Assembly (NCBI RefSeq): GCF_008386585.1
Contig: NZ_VUOB01000026.1
Coordinates: forward strand, 18,812-82,811
Direction: 5' to 3'
DNA length: 64,000 nucleotides
DNA from: Solihabitans fulvus
GTDB lineage: Bacteria; Actinomycetota; Actinomycetes; Mycobacteriales; Pseudonocardiaceae
A model generated the notes under the pieces. That model worked only from the letters and a program-made list of their open reading frames with translations. It was not told where the DNA came from and searched no databases. Below are positions 1-8,110 of the stretch, piece by piece (the first letter of the stretch is position 1; each line of letters begins with the position of its first letter). The position numbers were made by a program, and so were the translations under genes.

Positions 1-1
1 G

Positions 2-817
2 CTCGAACACACCTACCAACAACGACAGTTCGGCCGCGCACTCCGAAAGCTCCGCGAACAGGCCCGCATCGACACCACCGAGGCCGCCGTCCGCATCAAG
101 ATCGACGTCGACAAGCTCAACCGCATCGAACGCGGCCAACCGCCGACGCACCACGAGCTCACCACCATCCTCGACGCCTACGGCCTGCTCTACGAGGACT
201 GGCGGCCCTACATCCGCCAGCTCGACCACAACCGGCAGCGCGGCTGGTGGCGCGCCTACGGGCTCCCGCACAACCACTTCGCCGGCGTCGAGCACGACGC
301 GATCCTGGTGTGCGAGTACCAACTCGGCCTCGTGCCGGAGCCACTCCAGACGGAGCCCTACGTCCGCGCGGTGCTGGCCGTCTCACGGCGACCGCACCAC
401 ACGCTCGAACCGGCCATCCGGCTGCGTCGACAGCAGCGACTCACCGACTACAACCCGCGCCGCTACCACGTGGTCATCGACGAGGCCGCGCTCACGATCC
501 CGTTGCCGGACAAGAGGATCATGCGCGAGCAGCTGCGACACATCCTCGCCATGGCGGCCCTGCCGCACATCACCGTCCAGGTCATGACCCGCGCCGCCGG
601 GCCGCATCCCGGCCGCAGCGGCAGCTTCCAGATCCTGACCTTCCCCGAACCGGAAACCGATCCCCTGCTGCACGTTCGGCACGTCGGCGGGGAGAACTAC
701 GTCAACGCCAAGGATCTCACCGCGGCCGCGCAACATCTGTTCCGAGACCTCACCGCGCTCGCCCTCGGCCCGGACGAGTCACGGCAGTGGATCGAACGGC
801 TGATCGCCCGGACCTGA
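2..817 (+). CDS. XRE-family regulator with DUF5753 domain (5' end outside window)
   Basis: The frame is open to the left edge, so the start codon is missing. The first ~75 visible residues form a Cro/C1-type helix-turn-helix (GRALRKLREQARI, then KLNRIERGQ at the end of the recognition helix). The remainder, from GWWRAYGLPHNHF onward, is a DUF5753 domain, including YEDW/YIRQ, EYQLGLVPEPLQTEPYVRA and a C-terminal FPEPETDPLLHVRHVGG stretch. This family is abundant in actinomycetes, usually next to a small DUF397 protein. No DUF397 gene follows here. Role: DNA-binding transcriptional regulator; the target is unknown. Stop codon TGA at 815-817. Confidence 0.85.
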   Translation, partial: LEHTYQQRQFGRALRKLREQARIDTTEAAVRIKIDVDKLNRIERGQPPTHHELTTILDAYGLLYEDWRPYIRQLDHNRQRGWWRAYGLPHNHFAGVEHDAILVCEYQLGLVPEPLQTEPYVRAVLAVSRRPHHTLEPAIRLRRQQRLTDYNPRRYHVVIDEAALTIPLPDKRIMREQLRHILAMAALPHITVQVMTRAAGPHPGRSGSFQILTFPEPETDPLLHVRHVGGENYVNAKDLTAAAQHLFRDLTALALGPDESRQWIERLIART

Positions 818-842
818 GGCGGCGCAACGCGGCAGAGCTTCG

Positions 843-1649
843 TCAGCCCTGCCGACCGAGCAGTCCGCCGACGTTGGTCTCCGGGTAGTTGTGGTAGACG
901 ATGTACGGCGGGTCCGCCGTGTGGTTCGCGGTCACCTGGTAGCGGACGCCGTCGACGCTGTTCTGGGGCGTCCGGTGGAACTGGCCGTTGCTGTTGAGAT
1001 AGCCGTCCAACTGCTGCGTCCCAATCTGCGACCTGCTGTACGCCTGGTTCGCCGCCTGAAGTCGTTGCTCGGCCTGGTTGGCCGCGTTCCGCAACTGCCT
1101 CATTTCCGCCGGTGACGCGTTCCGGTTCTCGGCATCCCCGTACGCGCGCCGCGCGTCGGTGCGGGCCTGCGCCGCCGCCCTCGCCTCACGATCCAGTCGC
1201 CGCCTGTTCTCCAACGCCTGCTGGTAGCCCTGCTGCGCGATCGACGCGGCGTTCGGCGCGAAGGTGTTCTGGTGGTACTGCTGGTTGACGTTGGGGGTGA
1301 ACTGGTTGTTCTGCACCCGGTGCTGCGGGGTCCCCGGCGGGAACGTGATCGGCGCGAGGCCCTGGTGCTTCTGCTGGTGCGGGTCCAGGTACACGTGGTA
1401 GTTGCCGTGCTGGCCCAGCGGGAGGCTGTCGGTCGGGTGGCCGGGCGGAATCTCGCCGCCGGCGCCCCCGTAGTGCTGTTGCGAGCCGCCGCCGTACTGC
1501 TGGCCGCCGTTCCCAGGGAAAAGGTGGTGCGTGGCACTGGTGGCGGTGTTGACGTGCGGAGTGGTCTGGTTGACGAAGTTGGGCACGGTCTGCGCCGCGC
1601 CGCTCACGCTGTGCGTGGGCCGTGCACCCGGACGGGGACGGGGAGGCAT
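843..1649 (-). CDS. hypothetical Gln/Asn/His-rich protein
   Basis: This 268-residue protein matches no family I recognise. It has three parts: a disordered N-terminus rich in Gly, Gln, His and Pro (residues ~1-140, with GGQQYGGGSQQHYGG), a charged Arg/Ala/Gln helix likely to be a coiled coil (~140-205, ENRRRLDREARAAAQARTDA), and a short ordered tail with VRYQVTANHTADPPYIVYHN. There is no signal peptide or membrane segment. The composition suggests either a secreted effector-like C-terminal region or a surface filament protein, but the sequence proves neither. It is convergent with the upstream regulator, 25 bp apart. The start is uncertain because no strong ribosome binding site precedes the first ATG. 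Confidence 0.55.
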   Translation of the reverse strand: MPPRPRPGARPTHSVSGAAQTVPNFVNQTTPHVNTATSATHHLFPGNGGQQYGGGSQQHYGGAGGEIPPGHPTDSLPLGQHGNYHVYLDPHQQKHQGLAPITFPPGTPQHRVQNNQFTPNVNQQYHQNTFAPNAASIAQQGYQQALENRRRLDREARAAAQARTDARRAYGDAENRNASPAEMRQLRNAANQAEQRLQAANQAYSRSQIGTQQLDGYLNSNGQFHRTPQNSVDGVRYQVTANHTADPPYIVYHNYPETNVGGLLGRQG

Positions 1650-1764
1650 GGCGGCGCGGGCACCCTTCGTCGACTCGACAGGATCCGTCGTCCACCGGTC
1701 GGCCCGACGGACGCCGTGGACGAGAACGCTACCGAGTCGCGACTGGCATCACGCCAGTTCGGTG

Positions 1765-2886
1765 TCAGCCGAGCAGCTGCCACCAGCCGTCGACCGGCGG
1801 CGGCTCGTCCACGTCGATCCGCTCGCCCGGCCGGGGCACGGCGAGGGGCACGTCCAGCGCCTTCGCCTCCCGCCACAGGCGGTCGGCCGGCTCGGTCCAC
1901 GCGTGCAGGGCCAGGTTGAACGTCGCCCAGTGCACCGGGATCAGCAGTCCGGCCCGCAGGTCAAGGTGCGTGGCGACGCCCTGCTCCGGGGTCATGTGGA
2001 TGTCCGGCCAGTTCTGGTCGTACGCGCCGATCTGCACCAGCGCCGCGTCGAACGGCCCGTGCCGCTCGCCGATCTCGGCATAGCCGTCGAAATAGCCGGA
2101 GTCGCCCGTGTAGAACACCCGCCTGGTTGGGCCGGCGACCACCCAGGAGCTCCACAGCGTGCCGTCGCGCTTGAAGCCGCGCCCGGAGAAGTGCTGCGCG
2201 GCGGTGGAGGTGATCCGCAGCCCGGCGATCGCCGCGCTCTCCTCCCAGTCCAGCTCGACGATCCGCGCCGAGGGCACGCCCCAGCGCTGGAGGTGCGCGC
2301 CGACGCCGAGCGGCACCACGAACGGCACGGCCGTCGAGCGGGTCAGCTCGCGGATGGTGGGCAGGTCGAGGTGGTCGTAGTGGTCGTGCGAGATGATCAC
2401 GGCGTCCAGATCGGGCAGCTCGTCCAGCCGGCACGGCGCGGGATGCAGTCGCCGGGGACCGACCACAGTGGACGGTGAGCACCGGTCGCTCCACACGGGA
2501 TCGAACAGCACCCTGGCCCCGTCCAGCTCGACCAGTGTGGTCGCGTGTCCGAACCAGGTGATGTGCAGCCCGGTGTCCGTGTCCTGACCGATCTCGGGGC
2601 GCACCACCGGAATCGGGCCGGATGGGTGGCGGCGCTGCCCGCCGAACAGCAGCTCCCGCAGCATGCTGCGGGACTGGCCGGGCGACGGCGTGACGTGGGT
2701 GACCGCCCGGTTGCGGAAGGCCCCGTCGCGGAACTGCGGCGACCGGCGCACCCGATCGGCGCGCGCGCCGTCCGGTGTGGTCCCCAACGCGGCTCCCATC
2801 GCGGCCGGCACGCCCCACACCGCGCGGGCGAGCGCGGCGACGGCCGCGACGCCGAGTGTTCCGGTGACAATTCGACGAATGCGCAC
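1765..2886 (-). CDS. MBL-fold metallo-hydrolase (UlaG/NAPE-PLD-like)
   Basis: A 373-residue metallo-beta-lactamase-fold hydrolase. The metal-binding signature HDHYDH sits at about residue 170, preceded by ITWFGHATTLVEL and FDPVWSDR. Further metal ligands follow at AAQHFSGR, TGDSGYFDGY and PVHWATF, the pattern of the UlaG/NAPE-PLD (lipid phosphodiesterase-like) branch. The N-terminus (IVTGTLGVAAVAALARAVWG) could be a membrane anchor or uncleaved signal. A GAGAAGG Shine-Dalgarno lies about 5 bp upstream of the ATG. The natural substrate cannot be told from sequence. Relatives hydrolyse phosphodiester or lactone bonds of lipid-like molecules. Confidence 0.88.
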   Translation of the reverse strand: MRIRRIVTGTLGVAAVAALARAVWGVPAAMGAALGTTPDGARADRVRRSPQFRDGAFRNRAVTHVTPSPGQSRSMLRELLFGGQRRHPSGPIPVVRPEIGQDTDTGLHITWFGHATTLVELDGARVLFDPVWSDRCSPSTVVGPRRLHPAPCRLDELPDLDAVIISHDHYDHLDLPTIRELTRSTAVPFVVPLGVGAHLQRWGVPSARIVELDWEESAAIAGLRITSTAAQHFSGRGFKRDGTLWSSWVVAGPTRRVFYTGDSGYFDGYAEIGERHGPFDAALVQIGAYDQNWPDIHMTPEQGVATHLDLRAGLLIPVHWATFNLALHAWTEPADRLWREAKALDVPLAVPRPGERIDVDEPPPVDGWWQLLG

Positions 2887-3413
2887 CTTCTCAGGATGTC
2901 ACGCCGATCCTGAGTACCGCCTGAGGAAGGCGGCGCGGCGGCCGGATTCCCGAACTCGGCCGGTTCGGCGGTCGATTCGGTCATGAACGCTGCCTCGTTC
3001 GGGCGTCGATCCGAACCGCAGGCCGGTGGTCGAGGGAGAGCAGGTCGAGCTGCCCGTCCAGCTCGCGGCCGACCCGCTCGCGGATCTCCTGGTGGTCCCG
3101 GCCTGCCGCAGGCTGCGGCAGCACCGTCGGCCGCCCGGCAGCAGCTCGGCGGCCAGCAACAGGAGACCGAGCGCGGCGGCGACACCGCCCGCAGGACGCG
3201 GGCCGCGCGGCTTGACTGGGAGCGCCTACCCCGTCTCGCTCCGGTGCGGCGGCCGTCGTGTCAGCCTGTCGGAAGGCGTGCATGTGGGGACGGGACCCGT
3301 CACGTCGTGAGACTCGTGGCAGTTGTGGTTCTGAGCAGGGACAGCAGCAGGGGCGCCGTTGAGCATGGCTTCTCTCCGCGTAGCAGTGAGATAATGAGGT
3401 GATCTCAACGATT
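2887..3413. other. gap with no supported gene
   Basis: This 527-bp stretch has open frames on both strands but none with convincing protein character. On the minus strand, around 3130-3200, one frame reads as a hydrophobic helix (GGVAAALGLLLLAAELLPGG). A different frame just downstream reads QEIRERVGRELDGQLDLL before a stop at 2981. This could be a small membrane-protein gene disrupted by a frameshift, but it is too short and weak to annotate. Confidence 0.4.
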
Positions 3414-3623
3414 TCAGGTCAGTCGTCCATGTTCGAAATGGGTCAGCACCAGTGCTGCTTTGACGATGTCGCCGGTCTTGCGTGGGCTGGCGGTGATGTG
3501 TCGCAGGGCGCGCCACCGTCCGGTGAGCACGGCGAACCCACGTTCGCCCAGGCACCGCAGGCCGCGTAGAAGCGCGTTGTAGGTGCGGTTGTCCACGTCG
3601 AGCACCTGGTCGCCGGCCCCCGC
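3414..3623 (-). pseudogene. IS5-family transposase, 3' fragment
   Basis: The last ~65 residues of a DDE transposase of the IS5/IS112 type are preserved in frame: TYNALLRGLRCLGERGFAVL, LTGRWRALRHITASPRK, then GDIVKAALVLTHFEHGR and a stop. The catalytic DDE core and the N-terminus are missing. Upstream of about 3623 the frame continues into unrelated sequence, so this is a truncated relic. A second IS5-type 3' end lies at 5060-5125, on the other side of the secreted protein gene. Confidence 0.8.
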
Positions 3624-3827
3624 TTCCGCAGAGCAACTTCGACTGCACTTTCGAGTCTGCCAGTTCCCCGAATAGTGTGACCGAAGCGAATCATTCGATA
3701 CATCAAGTGCACACCGCAGGGCGTCCCACGCAGGGGCCTGCCCAATCGGCGTAACTTGCTCCTCGCAAGTGTGACCGATGATTGCACGACATACACTTCC
3801 ACGCAATGAGCCGTAAAATCAACGGTC

Positions 3828-4910
3828 ATGCGTAATAAATATGTGCGCGCCCTGACCTGCCTGACACTGGTCATGGCGTCAATCTTCCTCTGGCAGACAC
3901 AAGCAGACGCCAAAACTTCAGCTTCACTACCGCCGATGGCGTACTTTCACCTCTACTACACGTACAATTGCGACCCCGTTTGCAGATACATAGATTTCGA
4001 CGGGAGAACGTATTTCAAGGACAGAGGTGCCGGCAAATCGAAAGGTTACGTGGTCGAGGGGCACGCTAAGGCAATATGCTATCAGGCTGACTATGAAATC
4101 TGGCTGAGCGGAAAACTGGACAACGGCAAATACTGGTGGCCGGAACCATGGCGCAAGAAAGCGGATTATGCATGCAGGAAGGTGCGAGACGGGAAGGATT
4201 TCGCATACGAGGGCACCTGGGATGAGCACGACGCACAAGTTCTGGTAAAGATCTGCCTCAATCCAACAATCGGTAAAAGGGAGTGCGTCCAGGCAGACCT
4301 GGTGCCGGCATCTCCTTTGCCTGAACAGGAGACCATTCCGTCCGAGACGAAACTCCCCACCGGGAAGTTTCTGATCGAAGGACTGTCCCTCGATAGCAGC
4401 ATAGGACGACCTACAGGCGCGTGCGCCCGAGCCAAAGAGCAGACCGAGACGATCCCCCTCCTTGAAATACAAGGCCACCCACTAACTACCGGGGGATGCA
4501 ACAAGAATGACCCGAATCAGGTGTGGTCGTATGATCCGCAGAGTCGTAAGCTGAGTGTCAACATCAACGGACAACAGCAATGTGCCGTGGGGATAGATCG
4601 AGAGATTGAGGCCCTTCTGTACGTCAGCACCTGCTCACTCCCGTCCGACAGTGGCACCAAGCGAGCGATAGCTACTTGGCGAGGCAACAACCTGTCCAAC
4701 TTCTGGACCCACGAGGGATATCCCGAACAGTACACGATTGGCAACGATTCCATCACACCTTTCCTTTGGGCCATCAATCCCTCGGAAGGTTTCTATGATC
4801 GCACCTGCCCGCATCTTGGAGGCCTGGTCGCCGCATATTCCGAGATCAACGTGGAGAAAATCTGCCCCGGGGTCGTGAAGCCTTTTGTTCATATTCGCCC
4901 GGTGGCCTGA
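3828..4910 (+). CDS. secreted protein of unknown function, lower GC, possible beta-trefoil-like part
   Basis: A 360-residue protein with a signal peptide (RALTCLTLVMASIFLWQTQADA, cleavage near residue 28) and many cysteines, expected outside the cell. The first half (YFHLYYTYNCDPVCRYIDF, CYQADYEIWLSGKLDNGKYW) looks like a compact disulfide-bonded domain. The second half contains NQVWSYDPQSRKLSVNINGQ, which recalls the Q-x-W repeat of ricin-type beta-trefoils, but only one such unit is clear. Base composition is visibly lower in GC than all neighbours. The gene lies between two IS5-type transposase relics, so it was probably acquired horizontally. Function unknown. Confidence 0.8.
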   Translation: MRNKYVRALTCLTLVMASIFLWQTQADAKTSASLPPMAYFHLYYTYNCDPVCRYIDFDGRTYFKDRGAGKSKGYVVEGHAKAICYQADYEIWLSGKLDNGKYWWPEPWRKKADYACRKVRDGKDFAYEGTWDEHDAQVLVKICLNPTIGKRECVQADLVPASPLPEQETIPSETKLPTGKFLIEGLSLDSSIGRPTGACARAKEQTETIPLLEIQGHPLTTGGCNKNDPNQVWSYDPQSRKLSVNINGQQQCAVGIDREIEALLYVSTCSLPSDSGTKRAIATWRGNNLSNFWTHEGYPEQYTIGNDSITPFLWAINPSEGFYDRTCPHLGGLVAAYSEINVEKICPGVVKPFVHIRPVA

Positions 4911-4925
4911 ACCCGGCCGCCGACC

Positions 4926-4958
4926 GATGTGGACCCGAGTGCGCCTCGGGTCCACATC
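4926..4958 (+). terminator. strong hairpin terminator after the secreted protein gene
   Basis: A perfect 14-bp stem, GATGTGGACCCGAG / CTCGGGTCCACATC, with a 5-base loop starts 16 bp after the stop codon at 4910. There is no long T tract, as is common in actinomycetes. It may work in both directions. Confidence 0.8.
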
Positions 4959-5059
4959 GCATATCGCGAAGTCAGTACTACTTCTGGACTGGGGTCCGGA
5001 AACGTCATTGAAGCTTTCCAGGTAACCCTTTGTGGCGCTGGGTGATCGACTGTTGTTGG

Positions 5060-5125
5060 TCAGGTGGTGCCGCCGTGTTCGTGGTGGAGCAGGACCAGGG
5101 CTGCGACGACGATGTCGCCGAGGCG
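5060..5125 (-). pseudogene. IS5-family transposase, short 3' relic
   Basis: On the minus strand the frame RLGDIVVAALVLLHHEHGGTT followed by TGA matches the typical extreme C-terminus of IS5-type transposases. It parallels the GDIVKAALVLTHFEHGR end of the relic at 3414. Only 21 codons survive. It is joined directly to an IstA 5' fragment in another frame, so the junction is a deletion or recombination scar. Confidence 0.6.
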
Positions 5126-5229
5126 TCAGGGGCAGCCGCGATACCCAGCTTGCGGACGATCGCTCTGATCGGCATGCCCTCAGCCCGGTGCAACCGGCGG
5201 ATCTCCGCCCAGTCCTCCACGTTGATCAC
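5126..5229 (-). pseudogene. IS21-family IstA transposase, 5' fragment
   Basis: The frame opens with a GTG start preceded by AGGGAG and reads INVEDWAEIRRLHRAEGM then PIRAIVRKLGIA. This is the helix-turn-helix N-terminus of IS21 IstA proteins. After about 32 residues the similarity stops at the junction with the IS5 relic. The rest of IstA and all of IstB are missing, so it is non-functional. Confidence 0.7.
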
Positions 5230-5235
5230 TCCCTA

Positions 5236-5240
5236 CTGAG
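5236..5240. repeat. target-site duplication (left copy) of the IS1380 element
   Basis: CTGAG immediately left of the terminal repeat is repeated immediately right of the element at 6916-6920. IS1380-family elements make 4-5 bp duplications. Confidence 0.7.
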
Positions 5241-5255
5241 CCCGGATCCGCCGAT
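5241..5255 (+). repeat. left terminal inverted repeat of the IS1380 element
   Basis: CCCGGATCCGCCGAT, complementary to the right end at 6901-6915 with 14 of 15 matches. Confidence 0.85.
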
Positions 5256-5359
5256 TTGTTGTGCGTGAACTGCGGAAATGAGGACGCGGGTGCCGTCTGA
5301 GCTGGGAAGATGTTCTTGCTGAGGGAACATCGGAGCCAGTTCGAGGAGACACCCGCGAG

Positions 5360-6757
5360 ATGCAACTATCCCATGCCGCCGCTGCGGTTGACGTGGCGTT
5401 CGATGATCCGAACCTGATCGCCGACGCCGGACTGGCGCCGGTGATCGCGTTGGCCGAGCAGATCGGGCTGCCCGAGTTGGTCACGCAGCACGTGGCGATC
5501 AGCGGCGTGGCCAACAGCGCCGGGGCGAACCCGGCGGCGAAGGTGATGTCGCCGCTGGCCGGGATGATCGCCGGGGCAGACTCGACCACCGACGTCGACC
5601 GGCTACGACACGCCGGCAACAGCGTGGTGTTCGACCAGATCCGCGCCCCGTCGACCTTGGGGACCTTCCTGCGGGTGTTCACCCATGGGCATGTGCAGCA
5701 GTTGAACGCGGTGCTGCGCAAGGCGTTGGTCGCCCTGGCCGACCGGACCCTGCTGTTACCCGGTGCGGACGAGGTGGTGTTCGTGGACCTGGACTCCACC
5801 CACCGACAGGTCTACGGCTACCAGAAACACGGGGCGGCGGTCGGCCGGCTCAAGGGCCGCAAGACCCCGCACCCTCTGATCGCGACCGCCTCGACCCCGA
5901 TCGCCCGGCCCGTGATGGTGGCGATCCGGCTGCGCAAGGGCAAAACCGCCGACGTGCGCGGGGCGGCCCGGTTCCTGGCCGAAGCCTTGACCACCGTCCG
6001 GGCGATCGCCCCGCACGCACGGATCATCGTGCGCGCGGACTCGAAGTTCTCCACCGCCGAGGTGGCCGCGACCGCGGCCCGTTACGGCGCGGACGTGTCG
6101 CTGACCACCGGCTCCAACCCGTCGATCACCGCCGCGATCGCGGCGGTCCCCGACACCGCCCGGACGCCGATCCACTACCCGAACGCCTTTGTGGACACCG
6201 AGACCGGTGAGCTGGTCTCCGACGCCGAGGTCGCGGAAATCCCGTACACGGCGTTCACCTCCCGCCCACGCCATCAGCACGTCCACGGCCGGTTGATCGT
6301 GCGACGGGTCAGACGCCGCAACCCGAAGGCCGCTGCCGGGCAGCAAGGACTGTTCGATGTCTGGCGCTATCACGCCGTGTTCGTCACCAGCCGGGTCGAG
6401 ATGCTGCAAGCGGAGTCCTTCCACCGCGATCACGCGATCGTCGAGCAGGTCATCGCGGACGCGGCGGCCAGCGCGCTGGCGCACCTGCCATGCGGCTCGT
6501 TCACCGCGAACGCCCCGTGGGCGGTGCTGTGGGCGATCGCGCACAACCTCACCCGTGCCGCCGGCGTGCTGGCCGGTGTGTTCCACGCCCGCGCCACCAC
6601 CGCGACCATCCGCGCCCACCTGATCACCGTGCCGGCCCGGCTGGCCCGCTCCGCCCGCCGGCTCACCCTGCACCTACCGGAGTCCTGGCCCTGGCGACCG
6701 GCCTGGCAGGCCCCGCACGCCGCAGTCTGCCGACCACCGCGACAGCGCGCGGCCTGA
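5360..6757 (+). CDS. IS1380-family transposase
   Basis: A 465-residue DDE transposase. Recognisable blocks are the N-terminal IADAGLAPVIALAEQIGLPEL, the family-typical VFVDLDSTHRQVYGYQKHG (catalytic Asp region), RIIVRADSKFST (second Asp region) and the C-terminal NAPWAVLWAIAHNLTRAAG. The length is usual for the family and no frameshift is seen. The start ATG follows GGAGACACCCGCGAG. It is the only gene of the element and would cut and paste it using the 15-bp terminal repeats. Confidence 0.93.
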   Translation: MQLSHAAAAVDVAFDDPNLIADAGLAPVIALAEQIGLPELVTQHVAISGVANSAGANPAAKVMSPLAGMIAGADSTTDVDRLRHAGNSVVFDQIRAPSTLGTFLRVFTHGHVQQLNAVLRKALVALADRTLLLPGADEVVFVDLDSTHRQVYGYQKHGAAVGRLKGRKTPHPLIATASTPIARPVMVAIRLRKGKTADVRGAARFLAEALTTVRAIAPHARIIVRADSKFSTAEVAATAARYGADVSLTTGSNPSITAAIAAVPDTARTPIHYPNAFVDTETGELVSDAEVAEIPYTAFTSRPRHQHVHGRLIVRRVRRRNPKAAAGQQGLFDVWRYHAVFVTSRVEMLQAESFHRDHAIVEQVIADAAASALAHLPCGSFTANAPWAVLWAIAHNLTRAAGVLAGVFHARATTATIRAHLITVPARLARSARRLTLHLPESWPWRPAWQAPHAAVCRPPRQRAA

Positions 6758-6900
6758 CCTGCCCACCGCCCGCCCAGAGGGTTCGACCGGAGACACCACG
6801 TGGACAAGCCGGCGCGGAGGCCGGCGGGTAGCGCACGCCCATGAATCGTCGAGCTCGACCAAAGATCAACAAGTCACTGGGAAATGATCAACCCAATTCG

Positions 6901-6915
6901 ATCGGTGGATCCGGG
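6901..6915 (-). repeat. right terminal inverted repeat of the IS1380 element
   Basis: ATCGGTGGATCCGGG, the inverted partner of 5241-5255. CTGAG follows at 6916-6920. Confidence 0.85.
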
Positions 6916-6962
6916 CTGAGTACACCAGGCTTGAGAGTTGGGGCGTCCATCTGGTCAACAAG

Positions 6963-7739
6963 ATGTCTGCCCGACTGAGACAGGTGCTCGACATCGGTGG
7001 ACCGAACTCGGCGCTAACAGGAGCGTCGCTGTACATCCCAGCGGGACCGCACTTCGTATATAGCGATGCACCAGATCTCTTCCTGGAGCGTCGCGGACGC
7101 GGCCCGCTGTTCGTGGCCTGGGACACTAACCTGCTTCTCGACTACTTTCAATTTGGGTCGAGTTTGTGGCGGGGCGACCTGTCGACGGATTCAATTGACG
7201 AGAAATACTGCGCAGAACTGGAGGGATTGCAGCTACTGCTCACCCTCTGGGTCATGCGCGACATTCGGTTCGTGATCCTTCCGCAGACGATCAGCGATGC
7301 GAAGAAGAAGTTGTCCGCTGAGCGGAAGGGAAACCGGATCACCGCTTTTGAAGAGTTCGTGTCCGCACTTCGTTTGGTCGGCAGCGGTGTACCGGAGGAT
7401 GATGCCCCTACGAACGACGGATTGTTGAGCCTGCCGGAGAAGGAACTTCAACGGGTGCTCATGGGCGTACCTGCTGGGTATGACCGGCTACTGGTCGAGG
7501 CTGCCGTGAGATGCGGAGTTTACGTGTTCTTGAACAGAGACGCGAAGGTCTTGCGGAATCGCGATGCGTTCCGACCGTTTGGCCTGCTGATCGGCAGTCC
7601 ATTAGATCTGCTCGAGGAGCTGCTGGGATCCGGTGCGTTCCATTGCATGCTTGCGCCACAGTACGCGCAATGGCCGATGATGGACCAGATGCGGGTCGGG
7701 CATCTGATCCGAGCACTGCCAGAGTTTCGGCCGTGGTGA
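6963..7739 (+). CDS. PIN-like domain protein
   Basis: A 258-residue protein with PIN-type ribonuclease features. An acidic motif ends a hydrophobic strand at FVAWDTNLLLDYF (Asp54), and the closing part VPAGYDRLLVEAAV ... YVFLNRDAKVLRNRD supplies further acidic residues. No antitoxin gene is adjacent, so a classical toxin-antitoxin role is unproven. The frame stays open upstream (AEYTRLESWGVHLVNK) to the IS1380 right end. The true N-terminus may therefore be longer, and the insertion may have removed the promoter or first codons. GC content is lower than in neighbouring housekeeping genes. Confidence 0.75.
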   Translation: MSARLRQVLDIGGPNSALTGASLYIPAGPHFVYSDAPDLFLERRGRGPLFVAWDTNLLLDYFQFGSSLWRGDLSTDSIDEKYCAELEGLQLLLTLWVMRDIRFVILPQTISDAKKKLSAERKGNRITAFEEFVSALRLVGSGVPEDDAPTNDGLLSLPEKELQRVLMGVPAGYDRLLVEAAVRCGVYVFLNRDAKVLRNRDAFRPFGLLIGSPLDLLEELLGSGAFHCMLAPQYAQWPMMDQMRVGHLIRALPEFRPW

Positions 7740-7930
7740 CCGGGTCCATGTTCACGACGATGGTGCTGGTCGCGGCTCGTCGCCTGAACGCTGGGGCATC
7801 GGTGAATACCAATCAACACAGCTGGTGCAGCCTGGAGCGCAGCGACCGCATGGCCAACTGACACATCGTTCACGGGCCTGAAAGATCCGCTTGTGATCGT
7901 CGTCAGGCTGTGGCGTTCGAACCTCCACCC
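7740..7930. other. gap with no supported gene
   Basis: 191 bp between the PIN-like gene and the small membrane protein gene. Short open frames exist, but none has a ribosome binding site or recognisable composition. Confidence 0.4.
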
Positions 7931-8110
7931 TCATCGCGAATCACGCTGACGAGGTGTGGCGTCCGGCGCTCGGTGTGGCGCCCGGTCAGTAGAAGCTCGT
8001 CGAACCGCCATGCGCGCGACGAGTTCGCCGTACACGACGGCGATGATCACGGCGAGAATCGCCACCAAGACCACGTCGAGTCCGCAGATGCACAATGCTC
8101 CGGCCGTCAT
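7931..8110 (-). CDS. small single-span membrane protein
   Basis: This 59-residue frame starts at ATG (8110). It has a clear transmembrane helix, VVLVAILAVIIAVVYGELVA (residues ~11-30), after a short CICG-containing N-terminus and before a basic, polar tail. A GGAG precedes the ATG. It overlaps the end of the upstream small gene. The ATGA overlap would be exact if that upstream gene had shifted frame (see the next entry). No family recognised. Confidence 0.55.
   Translation of the reverse strand: MTAGALCICGLDVVLVAILAVIIAVVYGELVARMAVRRASTDRAPHRAPDATPRQRDSR

Larger units (their letters stand above)
5241..6915 (+). mobile_element. complete IS1380-family insertion sequence
   Basis: The 1675-bp element is bounded by 15-bp terminal inverted repeats, CCCGGATCCGCCGAT on the left and ATCGGTGGATCCGGG on the right, with one mismatch. 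It is flanked by CTGAG direct repeats and carries one full-length transposase. Length and ends fit the IS1380 family. It inserted between the start of an IstA fragment and a PIN-domain gene. With an intact transposase and intact ends it may still be mobile. Confidence 0.88.

Noticed and set aside
2983..3402. A 139-codon plus-strand frame in the 2.9-3.4 kb gap
   Set aside because: Low-complexity Arg/Gly/Ala composition, no ribosome site and no recognisable block.
5005..5229. An intact small helix-turn-helix protein
   Set aside because: Only the first ~32 residues match IstA. The rest is out-of-frame IS5 and flanking sequence, so it is a fragment.
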